A stretch of 64,000 bases of DNA, taken from assembly GCA_965216905.1 (NCBI GenBank), contig OZ244213.1, forward strand, positions 3,162,001-3,226,000, read 5' to 3'. This document shows, one piece after another, positions 1-7,540 of the stretch. Within the stretch, counting starts at the first letter, position 1, and each line of letters opens with the position of its first letter. Source of the stretch: G965216905 sp965216905 (GTDB lineage: Bacteria; Actinomycetota; Acidimicrobiia; Spongiisociales; ZC4RG35). Below the pieces are notes generated by a model. It saw nothing but the letters and a program-made list of their open reading frames with translations, was not told the DNA's origin and did no database searches. The translations under genes and the position numbers were made by a program.

Positions 1-777
1 CAACGCAGGGGTGGTCCGGTCGGTAGCGCTGGTGACCCTCCCCACGTCCCGGTCTCCCAAGTGGACGGTTGCCCCCGCCTCGACCGGCGCCTCCGATCGG
101 ACGATGCGGAGGTGGCGGTTCACATGGCCGCGACTGTCGATTCGGGCGACCAGTTCCTGACCCAGAAAGCAGCCCTTGGTGAACGACACCGACGACGGAA
201 CCAATCCACTCTCCTGGGGTATCGTGCCCCGATCGATGTCGACCCCGAACCGCGGCTCGCCGAGCATGATGCGATATGCCTCGGCCTCCTCGGATCCGAC
301 CTCCGTCAGCCTGGCGGCCTCATCGACCACGACGTCGCCGATCCACGCGACCCGTTCGAATCCGGCATGGTCGATGGACGCTCGAACGGCCGGCGGTTCG
401 TCCGCCCAGGAGGACGGCTCGATACCCGCCACCGCTGCCGCACCCGGTCCCCAGATCTCAGTCACCGGGCGACGATCGATCTCGAAATCGACCTTGACCC
501 TGATCCGGTATGTGGCCAGCGAATCGACGACCGTCTCCGGAGCCTGGTCGGCCAGGAGTCCCACCCGCCCCTCTCCTCGCAGGAGCCACAAGATGGCCAC
601 CAGCTTGCCCTGTGGGGCAAGCAACAAGGACCGGGAGGTGGAGCCTGGCGCCACGCCGGCGACGTCCTGGCTGAGGATGCCCTGCAGGAAGGACACCGCG
701 TCGGGACCCTCCGCCCAGACGACGCGGAGGGCCGACGGAACCCGAACGGCCGCAGACGGCAGCGACACGCCGTTCAT
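1..777 (-). CDS. ygfZ: YgfZ/GcvT-like folate-binding protein (3' end cut by window edge)
   Basis: The first 259 codons are visible; the C-terminus lies beyond base 1. The family binds tetrahydrofolate and supports Fe-S enzyme maturation or repair and tRNA modification. The signature K-G-C-F-L-G-Q-E is seen at residues 201-208, matching the KGC(Y/F)xGQE motif of YgfZ, which has its redox-active cysteine there. The N-terminal part (FLQGILSQDV near residue 30) is also typical of the family. The ATG at 777 shares its A with the TGA of trpE, so the gene is the downstream member of a translationally coupled pair. The identification is firm; the link to trpE is probably only one of transcription. 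Confidence 0.9.
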   Translation of the reverse strand, partial: MNGVSLPSAAVRVPSALRVVWAEGPDAVSFLQGILSQDVAGVAPGSTSRSLLLAPQGKLVAILWLLRGEGRVGLLADQAPETVVDSLATYRIRVKVDFEIDRRPVTEIWGPGAAAVAGIEPSSWADEPPAVRASIDHAGFERVAWIGDVVVDEAARLTEVGSEEAEAYRIMLGEPRFGVDIDRGTIPQESGLVPSSVSFTKGCFLGQELVARIDSRGHVNRHLRIVRSEAPVEAGATVHLGDRDVGRVTSATDRTTPAL

Positions 778-2279
778 CAGATCGACCTCGCCATCGCGAT
801 CGCCTGGAGCGCGGCCGCCGCCTTGTTCATCGTCTCTTCGTACTCGGTCGGTGGGTCCGAGTCGGCCACCAACCCGGCCCCCGCCTGGACCCAGGCCGTG
901 CCATCGCGCAGCAGCACGGTCCGCAGGCAGATGCACGTGTCGACGTTGCCCGACAGATCCAGGTAGCCGACCGCTCCGGCGTACGGGCCGCGCGCCACCG
1001 GCTCGAGCTCGTCGATGATCTCCATCGCCCGAACCTTTGGAGCCCCCGACACGGTGCCGTGCGGGAATGTTGCGCGGATCACATCCACCGGACTCGTGTC
1101 GGGCCGGAGCTTCCCGGACACACCCGACACGATGTGCATCACGTGGCTGTAGCGCTCGACCACCATCAAGTCATCGACGGTCACCGACCCGTACTCGCAG
1201 ACGCGGCCCAAGTCGTTGCGGGCGAGGTCGATCAGCATCACGTGCTCGGCGCGTTCCTTTGGATCGGCCAGCAGTTCCTCGGACAACGCCTGATCCTCGT
1301 CATCGCTCGCTCCACGCGGTCGCGTCCCGGCAATCGGCCGAGAGAACACGATCCCGTCCCGCACTCGCGTCATCAACTCCGGTGATGATCCGGCCACCGT
1401 GACCTCTGCGTCACACAGATAGAACAGGAACGGGGATGGATTGACGAGCCGAAGCGCCCGATAGACCGCGAACGGATCCCCGGAGAACTCGGTCTCGAAT
1501 CGCTGACTCAAGACCACCTGGAATGCGTCGCCGGACTGGATGTATCGCCCGACTCGCCGGACGGCGGCTTCGAACTCGTCGTGCGTCATGGTCGAGCGGG
1601 TGATTGGAGGGCGGGCCGGTTCGGGCAGCGGACGAACCGGGGCCGGCACGCCGGTCGACAACCGGTCGACCGTTGCGCGCAGGCGGCGACAAGCCGCCTC
1701 GTACTGCGCACCGGGGTCGTCGCCGACGATCACCGTTCGGATCAGGACCACGGTCTGCCGGAAGCGGTCGAATGCGGCCAGACTTCCGACGAAGTGCCAC
1801 AGCATCTCCGGCAGGTCCCGGTCGTCGGCAGGCCGGTCCGGGAGATGTTCGATGTAGCGGATGCAGTCGTAGCCGAGGTACCCGACGAACCCGGAGTGCA
1901 GGGGTGGCAGCCCCTCCAGCGACGGATCGTCGAAACGCTCCACCAGTTCCCGAAGCGCCCCGATCGGATCGTCGCCGCCGTCGAGTTTCTCGGCGGCGCC
2001 CCCGCCGATGCCACTCCCTTCGATGCCACTCCCTTCGACGATCGTCTGACCCCCACGACTCCGGACCGTGAAGTGGGGGTCCCAACCCACGAAGGACCAC
2101 CGGGCCCATCGTTCTCCGCCCTCCACCGATTCGAGAAGGAATCCTGGTCCATCACCGACCAGCTTCTCGTATCCCGACACCGGCGTCTCCCGATCCGCCA
2201 GCAGCTCGGTCCACACCGGGATGACCGCATGGCGTCCGGCGAGGTCCAGAAAGGCCTCTCTCGAGGGTGAGATCTGCAT
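777..2279 (-). CDS. trpE: Anthranilate synthase component I
   Basis: A 500-aa chorismate-binding enzyme that makes anthranilate from chorismate with a glutamine amidotransferase partner (TrpG), the first step of tryptophan synthesis. No trpG is nearby. The N-terminal LLES (in PGFLLESVEGG, about residue 45) is the usual tryptophan feedback site, and the C-terminal half carries IAGTRPRG and GTVSGAPKVRAMEII of the chorismate-utilising fold. I chose the ATG at 2279 rather than upstream codons in the same frame because the protein then begins MQISPSREAF, like other TrpE proteins, and because a TACGCT -10 box lies 8 nt before it, as in a leaderless transcript. The gene follows ccdA after 85 bases. 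Confidence 0.95.
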   Translation of the reverse strand: MQISPSREAFLDLAGRHAVIPVWTELLADRETPVSGYEKLVGDGPGFLLESVEGGERWARWSFVGWDPHFTVRSRGGQTIVEGSGIEGSGIGGGAAEKLDGGDDPIGALRELVERFDDPSLEGLPPLHSGFVGYLGYDCIRYIEHLPDRPADDRDLPEMLWHFVGSLAAFDRFRQTVVLIRTVIVGDDPGAQYEAACRRLRATVDRLSTGVPAPVRPLPEPARPPITRSTMTHDEFEAAVRRVGRYIQSGDAFQVVLSQRFETEFSGDPFAVYRALRLVNPSPFLFYLCDAEVTVAGSSPELMTRVRDGIVFSRPIAGTRPRGASDDEDQALSEELLADPKERAEHVMLIDLARNDLGRVCEYGSVTVDDLMVVERYSHVMHIVSGVSGKLRPDTSPVDVIRATFPHGTVSGAPKVRAMEIIDELEPVARGPYAGAVGYLDLSGNVDTCICLRTVLLRDGTAWVQAGAGLVADSDPPTEYEETMNKAAAALQAIAMARSI

Positions 2280-2287
2280 CGGCGCGA

Positions 2288-2293
2288 AGCGTA
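2288..2293 (-). promoter_or_regulatory. Putative -10 box for leaderless trpE
   Basis: The minus strand reads GGTACGCT, giving an actinobacterial TAnnnT -10 box that ends 8 nt before the trpE ATG. There is no Shine-Dalgarno sequence between them. The same GGTACGCT occurs just before the thioesterase (5857) and the YdeI-like gene (44031). This is inferred from position and sequence only. Confidence 0.5.
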
Positions 2294-2364
2294 CCGGTGA
2301 GCCGAACGCTTTCCACGACGCGATCGGACGGCCTCCCGTCCCGGTCGCGTCATGACGAGCGGGC

Positions 2365-3138
2365 TCAGATCTCGGCGAGGTTCTCGAGGAGGGGAACCGC
2401 CTGGAAGACCTCGGACACCCACTGCGAAAGCAGGAACACGTTGTCCGTGGCGAGCAGGACGCCAAAGGCGACCATCAGACCTCCCGAGACGACGTTGATC
2501 GGACGGACCCAACGCCGGAGCGAACCCATGGTCCGAAAGGCCCGTTGCAGCCCCAGCCCCGACAGGATGAACGGCACCCCGAGACCCAACGAAAAGAAGG
2601 CCAGAAGCACCATGCCCTGGACGACGGTGTCCCGGGTCGAGGCGATGGCCAGCACACCCCCGAGGATCGTACCGATACACGGCGACCACCCGAACCCGAA
2701 CGCCACCCCCATCACCGGGGGTGCCCATGCTCCGAGGCGAGACGGACGCACCTCCATCCGACGCTCACGCTGGAGCACGCCGAAGATGCCCCGAGTCGAG
2801 TAGGCCATTCCGATCATCAACACGCCGAAGGCGATCACCAGGACGCCCGCGACGATGTTGGTCACCTCACGATTGCGTGCGAGGAACGCCGAGACCTGGG
2901 TGGCGGCGGCACCGATCGCGACGAACACGATGCTGAAACCGAGCACGAAAAGCGTCGTCGCCCGCAGCATGCGCGACCGGGACGCTCCTCCCGACCTCAA
3001 GTCGGCCACCGAGTAGCCCGACATCAACCCCAGATATCCCGGAAGCATCGGCAGCACACATGGCGACAAGAAGGCAATGAGACCACCACCGAAGGCGACC
3101 GCGAGCTGGACGACGAAGCCGAGGTCCTCAAATCTCAT
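2365..3138 (-). CDS. ccdA: CcdA/DsbD-type cytochrome c biogenesis membrane protein
   Basis: A 257-aa membrane protein with about six hydrophobic segments. It carries the two cysteine-proline motifs of the family, FLSPCVLP near residue 24 and WSPCIG in the second half, which relay reducing power from cytoplasmic thioredoxin to extracytoplasmic thiol proteins. The ATG at 3138 gives MRFEDLGFVVQL and the first membrane segment directly; the open frame continues upstream, but that stretch has no family resemblance and runs antisense to the MFS gene. No resA or resB partner is adjacent, so the extracytoplasmic acceptor is unknown. It is divergent from the MFS gene, with 118 bases between them. Confidence 0.88.
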   Translation of the reverse strand: MRFEDLGFVVQLAVAFGGGLIAFLSPCVLPMLPGYLGLMSGYSVADLRSGGASRSRMLRATTLFVLGFSIVFVAIGAAATQVSAFLARNREVTNIVAGVLVIAFGVLMIGMAYSTRGIFGVLQRERRMEVRPSRLGAWAPPVMGVAFGFGWSPCIGTILGGVLAIASTRDTVVQGMVLLAFFSLGLGVPFILSGLGLQRAFRTMGSLRRWVRPINVVSGGLMVAFGVLLATDNVFLLSQWVSEVFQAVPLLENLAEI

Positions 3139-3256
3139 GGTCCGCTCAACCCGCCTCGCCGATCCGTTGTTCCCGATGCGGCCTTCGACCGCGCGTGGAT
3201 GGATGGTCCAACAGGCTTCTATTGTCGCATCAACTGCCGCCCGTGCAGAAGACGCC

Positions 3257-4492
3257 ATGCGCCGCCAGGTTCGCAACTTCTTCCCGATCCATGCGCTCGA
3301 CTCCGACAGTCGGCGGCTGATGGGCATCATCTGGCTGGTCGGCGTGCTCCAGGGCCTCGCCCAATCGCCCTTGTCGTCGATGCTGCCCCTCATCCGAACC
3401 GGTCTGGGTATGACCGGTGGACAGATGAGCATGGTGTTGGCGGTGACCCGGCTGGCGTCGCTGGGCGCGGTCGCGTTTTCGGTCTGGGGAGACCGCAGAG
3501 GGCGTCGCCGTCCGATGTTCGTGGCGCTCCTCGTCCTGCTGGCAGCCTCGGCGGCGACCGCGATGGTGGCCAGCGGGCCCGCCCTGACCGTCACCCAGTC
3601 GGTTGCCCGGATCGCCGCCCAGGCGGTGGGAACGCTGGCCGTGGTCCTCATCGGCGAGCGACTGCCGGCGACCTTGCGCGCCTTCGGGATCGGGTTGTAT
3701 GCAGCTGCCGGAAGCCTTGGGGCGGGCGCCACTCAGCTCCTCCTGCCGGTGGCGTCGAATACTCCGCAGGGCTGGCGGGTCGTGTTCCTCGTCCCACTGG
3801 CCGGCGTGCTGCTGATCCCCTTCTTGCTGCGGCTCGACGAGTCACCACTCATCTCATCGCGTTCGGACCCGGGGGAGCCGGCGACTGTGCGATCGGTGCT
3901 GTTCGGTGACGTTCGTGGACTCTTCTGGACTGCCGGGGTCGCATCGTTGCTCGCCTCGATGTTCCCTGCGGTTGCGCTGGCCTTCACCAACGAGCGGCTG
4001 ATCGTCGAGATCGGACTCAGTCCCGGTTCGACCGCGTTCATCGCCCTCACGGCGGGGAGTATCGGCGGTCTCGGGTTCTGGATCGGGGGGAGGATGGCTG
4101 ACACGCTCGGCCGCAAGGCGGCCACCATCGTCTCCCTCCTGGCCATGGTCCTCGGGGGAGTGACGCTCTTCACCGTGACCGCTCCACCACTGGTGTTCGC
4201 GGCCATCGCGGTGGGGGCCTTCGGGTCGTTCGCCTATGTGCCTGCCGCAGCCGCCCATCGAGTCGAACTGTTTCCCACGCGCGTCAGGGCGACGGCCGGA
4301 AGTGCCGCCGGATATCTGGCCACCATCGGATCCGCCGGCGGACTCGGCTTTGCCTCCCAGACGATCGATCGGATCGGTCTCGACGGGACCATGCTGTGGC
4401 TGTCGATCTCGGTGGTCCTGGCCGGCATCATCACGCTTCTGCTTCCCGAGACGCTCAATCGGCCCTTGGACGGCGTACCGGCGAACGCATGA
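3257..4492 (+). CDS. Major facilitator superfamily transporter
   Basis: A 411-aa polytopic membrane protein with about 12 hydrophobic segments. The loop motif GDRRGRRRP (about residue 77) matches MFS motif A (D-R-x-G-R-R), and a second related loop, GGRMADTLGRK, lies at the start of the C-terminal half. The substrate cannot be read from the sequence. I chose the ATG at 3257 (MRRQVRNFFPIHAL); in-frame ATGs at 3137 and 3203 are possible but precede sequence that does not look coding. Its 3' end overlaps that of the convergent MATE gene by 38 bases. Confidence 0.8.
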   Translation: MRRQVRNFFPIHALDSDSRRLMGIIWLVGVLQGLAQSPLSSMLPLIRTGLGMTGGQMSMVLAVTRLASLGAVAFSVWGDRRGRRRPMFVALLVLLAASAATAMVASGPALTVTQSVARIAAQAVGTLAVVLIGERLPATLRAFGIGLYAAAGSLGAGATQLLLPVASNTPQGWRVVFLVPLAGVLLIPFLLRLDESPLISSRSDPGEPATVRSVLFGDVRGLFWTAGVASLLASMFPAVALAFTNERLIVEIGLSPGSTAFIALTAGSIGGLGFWIGGRMADTLGRKAATIVSLLAMVLGGVTLFTVTAPPLVFAAIAVGAFGSFAYVPAAAAHRVELFPTRVRATAGSAAGYLATIGSAGGLGFASQTIDRIGLDGTMLWLSISVVLAGIITLLLPETLNRPLDGVPANA

Positions 4493-5783
4493 GGAGCACC
4501 GCCGCCCGGCTCACCACCATCCCCCCGATCCCCCACCACACGCCGGCCAGGCTCCCCTCGCCGGCCAGGGTCCACCAGAAGACCAACCCGGCCGCCGCCA
4601 GCCCGGCCGCGGTCGACGCCACCAGCCGGCGGAGACGGAGCAGCCCCATATAGATGCCGTCGGCCACGAAGAGCAGACCGGCGACCGGTTGCATGGCCGC
4701 CGCGATGGGCACCACGGTGGCGATCGTGTCCCGAACGGCGGCGTCATCGGTGAACAGAGGGCCCCATCGCCCCGACGTCAGCCACAGTCCACCCCCGAGG
4801 ACGACCCCGACCCACCACCCCCACCACAGCAGACGCCTTCCCGCCTCGACCATGGCCGCACGATCGCCGCGGCCCTCCAGATCGGCGATCATCGCCTGTG
4901 CGGCAATCGCGAGTGCATCGACCAGCATCGCCAACAGAAACCAGAGCTGGGCCACCACTTGATGGGCGGCGACGTCGACCGTACCCAGGCGGGCGGCGGT
5001 CGACGTCGCCAACGCCAGGGTGGAGACCAGCAGGATCGTCCGGAGCATGAGAATGCTCCCGAACCTGAGGAGTCGCAGCGCCTCGACCACACCGGCCAGA
5101 CCGAGCGAGAACCCCTCACGTTGGCCGCGGCGTCGCAAGAGCACCAGAAACGCCAGGGCGGCGAGAGATTGCGCACCCACGGTTGCCCACGCCGCCCCGG
5201 TGATGCCGAGACCGGCGCCGAAGATCAACAGTGGGTCGAGTGCCGCGTTCAGCAGATTGGCGCCCACCGTCACCCAGAGCGGAGTTCTCGTGTCCTGGAG
5301 CCCTCGGAAGGCACCGTGTCCGACGGTCACGATCAGCAGGCTGGGGAGGGCCAGAGCCCGGACCCGCAGATAGGCAGCCGCCGGTCCCACCACCGCCTGA
5401 TCGGGTCCGAAACTCTCGATGAGCGGCACGGCGAGTGTGACCACGAGCATGGCCGCGGTGAGGCCCGCCAACACTGCGAGTGTCAGCGCGCGTGCGAGCA
5501 CGCGCTCCACCGCACCGATGTCCTTTCGTGCGCGGGCAGTGGCGATCAGAGGGGTCGTGACGTATGCGAGGAAGTTGAATGCGGCGAAGGCGAACCCGAA
5601 AAGGGCCGTGTCCACCCCCAGCGCCGCCAGTTCGGTCGAGCCGAGCCGACCCACGAAGGCGGTGTCGACCAACGACAGGAGCGGGTCGGCCGCAAGGGTG
5701 CCCAATGCAGGGACCGCCAGGGCGAGAATGACTCGGTCGATCGAGCGTGTCGTCCGGCCTGGGTGAGCGAGCTGGGGAGCCAC
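4455..5783 (-). CDS. MATE/DinF-family efflux transporter
   Basis: About 442 residues with roughly 12 membrane segments. The N-terminal segment ALAVPALGTLAADPLLSLVD, followed by TAFVGRLG, is characteristic of DinF-type MATE exporters, which expel cationic or other toxic compounds using Na+ or H+. Start choice is uncertain: a GTG at 5783 gives a short N-terminus before the first helix, while a TTG at 5831 adds 16 residues without family resemblance; neither has a good ribosome binding site. The gene is divergent from the thioesterase at 5857 and convergent with the MFS gene. Confidence 0.85.
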   Translation of the reverse strand: MAPQLAHPGRTTRSIDRVILALAVPALGTLAADPLLSLVDTAFVGRLGSTELAALGVDTALFGFAFAAFNFLAYVTTPLIATARARKDIGAVERVLARALTLAVLAGLTAAMLVVTLAVPLIESFGPDQAVVGPAAAYLRVRALALPSLLIVTVGHGAFRGLQDTRTPLWVTVGANLLNAALDPLLIFGAGLGITGAAWATVGAQSLAALAFLVLLRRRGQREGFSLGLAGVVEALRLLRFGSILMLRTILLVSTLALATSTAARLGTVDVAAHQVVAQLWFLLAMLVDALAIAAQAMIADLEGRGDRAAMVEAGRRLLWWGWWVGVVLGGGLWLTSGRWGPLFTDDAAVRDTIATVVPIAAAMQPVAGLLFVADGIYMGLLRLRRLVASTAAGLAAAGLVFWWTLAGEGSLAGVWWGIGGMVVSRAAVLLMRSPVRRPRAD

Positions 5784-5841
5784 GAACCGCGCATGGTATC
5801 GACGGCAACTCCGGGTGCCGGGCACCGTCAAGCCGTCCCGG

Positions 5842-5847
5842 TACGCT
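5842..5847 (+). promoter_or_regulatory. Putative -10 box before thioesterase
   Basis: TACGCT (within GGTACGCT) ends 9 nt before the ATG at 5857, with no Shine-Dalgarno sequence between. This fits a leaderless or nearly leaderless transcript. Confidence 0.4.
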
Positions 5848-5856
5848 CACGAGCCA

Positions 5857-6330
5857 ATGGACCGAACCCGCACCGCCACCTTTCTCTCGGTCGTACGCCA
5901 GGTTCAGGAGGCGTACGGCGACCTATGTTTCGCATGCGGCCGATCGAACCCCCACGGACTGCACCTCGCCCCGCTCGGTTTCGATGAGGAGTGGGTGTCG
6001 GCGATGTTCGAGCCGACGGCGACGCACGTCGGCGCACCACCGGCCATCCACGGCGGTATCGCCGCCACGATTGCCGACGAGATCATGGTCTGGGCAGGCA
6101 TCGCGTTCGAGCGTGTCATGACCGTCACCGGAACCCTCGACCTTCGATACCGTCGGCCACTCACCATCGACTCCCCCGTGGTGGCCAAGGCCAAGGTCGT
6201 CGAGCGGTCGGGCAGGCGCCTTCGCATGCACTCGACCCTCGAGACGCAAGGACGCACGGCAGTCGAGGGGCGGGGGCTCTATCTCGTCTCGAACGAGTTG
6301 GCGGACATGCTCGGCGGACCGGATTCATGA
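5857..6330 (+). CDS. PaaI-family hotdog-fold thioesterase
   Basis: A 157-aa protein of the acyl-CoA thioesterase (PaaI/YbgC-like) hotdog fold. The segment HVGAPPAIHGGIAATIADEIMVWA matches the family signature, in which H-G-G-(I/V) and the D or E on the following helix form the active site. An N-terminal CFACGRSNPHGL motif, also seen in this subfamily, may bind metal or be structural. The substrate is unknown. The start is the ATG at 5857 following a TACGCT -10 box. The stop overlaps the start of the EamA gene (ATGA), so the two are co-translated. Confidence 0.85.
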   Translation: MDRTRTATFLSVVRQVQEAYGDLCFACGRSNPHGLHLAPLGFDEEWVSAMFEPTATHVGAPPAIHGGIAATIADEIMVWAGIAFERVMTVTGTLDLRYRRPLTIDSPVVAKAKVVERSGRRLRMHSTLETQGRTAVEGRGLYLVSNELADMLGGPDS

Positions 6331-7235
6331 CCGAGGAACCACCGCCAACCGATCGGTCGGGGCCAACGCTCGGTCCCATTGGAGCGATGATCGCGGTCGT
6401 TTTGCTGACCGGGATCGGCTATTTGCTCATCGACGACGTCATCGGCCAGGTCTCAGGACTGACACTCGCCGCCTGGAAGGCCGCGATCGGCGGACTCTGC
6501 CTGCTCCCGTTCGCGACGCCGAACACGCCCGGCGTCTGGAGGGACGGAATCTCCGGGGGGCTGCTCCTCGGCCTTGCATTCGGCCTGCAACTGACGGGGA
6601 TGGAGACGGCCCCGGTGATCAACGCCGCACTGCTGACGGGCACGTCGATCGTTTTGGCTCCGGTCGCCGCGTCGCTGATGCGCCGAGTGGCGCCGCGGCC
6701 GTGGGCGCTCATCGCGGTGGCGCTCGCCGCCGTCGGCATCGTCCGCCTCCTCGTCGACGGCGTCCTCCAACCGGGCAGCGGTGACCTCCTTCTCCTGGGA
6801 GGTGCGGCCGCGTTCGCCGGCCACTTGACCTTCACGGCGGCGGTTGCGGGCCGCCACCGGATCGTCCCGCTCACCGGACTTCAACTCCTGACGGCGGGCA
6901 TCGCCCTGGGTGTGGCGTCGGTGGTGCTCGGAAGCTGGCAGATTCCCCCCTCATCCACCTGGTCTTCGATCGTCGTGCTCGGGGTGGGGGTGACCGGGGC
7001 CGCCTACCTCGTTCAGGTCTGGGCGCAGATGGCCGCGGGTGCCCACCTCGTGGCATGGCTGGCCGGATGGGTCCCACTCGCCGGGGTGATCGGAGCCATC
7101 GTGCTGGGGTCTGAGCTCGGCGGAGCGACGGAATGGCTGGCAACCGCTCTCATCCTCGGGGCAATCCAAGTCTCCCTCACCCGGGCGGCCACGCCCGAAA
7201 CGCTGGCGGCGCTCGCCGTCGAGATCAACCGCTGA
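6327..7235 (+). CDS. EamA/DMT-superfamily transporter
   Basis: A 302-aa membrane protein with about ten hydrophobic segments in two repeated halves, as in EamA-type drug/metabolite transporters. The pairs TGIGYLLIDDVIGQVSGLTLAAWKAAIGG and later GVTGAAYLVQVWAQMAAGAHL fit the repeated domain. The substrate is unknown. The ATG at 6327 overlaps the thioesterase stop by ATGA, which fixes the start although the frame is open further upstream. It ends 3 bases from the convergent small membrane gene, with a strong hairpin at the junction. Confidence 0.82.
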   Translation: MTEEPPPTDRSGPTLGPIGAMIAVVLLTGIGYLLIDDVIGQVSGLTLAAWKAAIGGLCLLPFATPNTPGVWRDGISGGLLLGLAFGLQLTGMETAPVINAALLTGTSIVLAPVAASLMRRVAPRPWALIAVALAAVGIVRLLVDGVLQPGSGDLLLLGGAAAFAGHLTFTAAVAGRHRIVPLTGLQLLTAGIALGVASVVLGSWQIPPSSTWSSIVVLGVGVTGAAYLVQVWAQMAAGAHLVAWLAGWVPLAGVIGAIVLGSELGGATEWLATALILGAIQVSLTRAATPETLAALAVEINR

Positions 7236-7238
7236 GCG

Positions 7239-7514
7239 TCACCGCGGCTGGCGCTGGCGCGCCAGCCGCTGGCGGAGCCGAGTGGTCATCCGAAAGCCAC
7301 CGAGAACGATGATCAGCCCCAGGCTCAGCACGAGCAGGAGTTCGGCGGCGGCCGTGTACGGGTTTCGGCAACCGTCGACCCCGGCCGGACAGAGGCCATA
7401 TCCGGTGCCGCCGCCGGCGAGGTCGAGAATCACCAGCAACGGGAATGCCGCCAGCCCGATCGCGATGACGATCAGCACCAGCTGAAAGAGACGGATGAAG
7501 GATCGAAGATCCAC
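7239..7514 (-). CDS. Small two-helix membrane protein, unknown function
   Basis: A 91-aa protein with two predicted membrane segments, one around residues 8-30 (FQLVLIVIAIGLAAFPLLVIL) and one around 50-75, and a short loop with two cysteines (YGLCPAGVDGCRNPY) that could form a disulfide outside the cell. It ends in a basic tail. I recognise no family. The start is taken as the GTG at 7514, which lies 6 nt after a TACCCT -10 box; a GTG two codons upstream (7520) directly abuts that box. The gene is divergent from the ThyX-like gene. Confidence 0.65.
   Translation of the reverse strand: MDLRSFIRLFQLVLIVIAIGLAAFPLLVILDLAGGGTGYGLCPAGVDGCRNPYTAAAELLLVLSLGLIIVLGGFRMTTRLRQRLARQRQPR
7244..7269. terminator. 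Hairpin between convergent genes
   Basis: A perfect 11-bp stem (GCGGCTGGCGC paired with GCGCCAGCCGC) with a 4-nt loop TGGC lies at the junction where the EamA and small membrane genes meet head-on. It overlaps the last codons of the minus-strand gene. There is no T tract, so factor-independent termination is uncertain, but the position suits a two-way terminator or mRNA 3'-end stabiliser. Confidence 0.5.
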
Positions 7515-7520
7515 CGGCAC

Positions 7521-7530
7521 AGGGTACCCT
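7521..7530. promoter_or_regulatory. Symmetric divergent -10 element AGGGTACCCT
   Basis: The perfect palindrome AGGGTACCCT offers a TACCCT -10 box on each strand. Going left it ends 6 nt before the GTG at 7514; going right it ends 10 nt before the GTG of the ThyX-like gene at 7541. The same 10-mer lies between thrS and the gene at 22361. Symmetric -10 elements that fire in both directions are known in bacteria; activity here is inferred. Confidence 0.5.
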
Positions 7531-7540
7531 CGCAGCCGTC

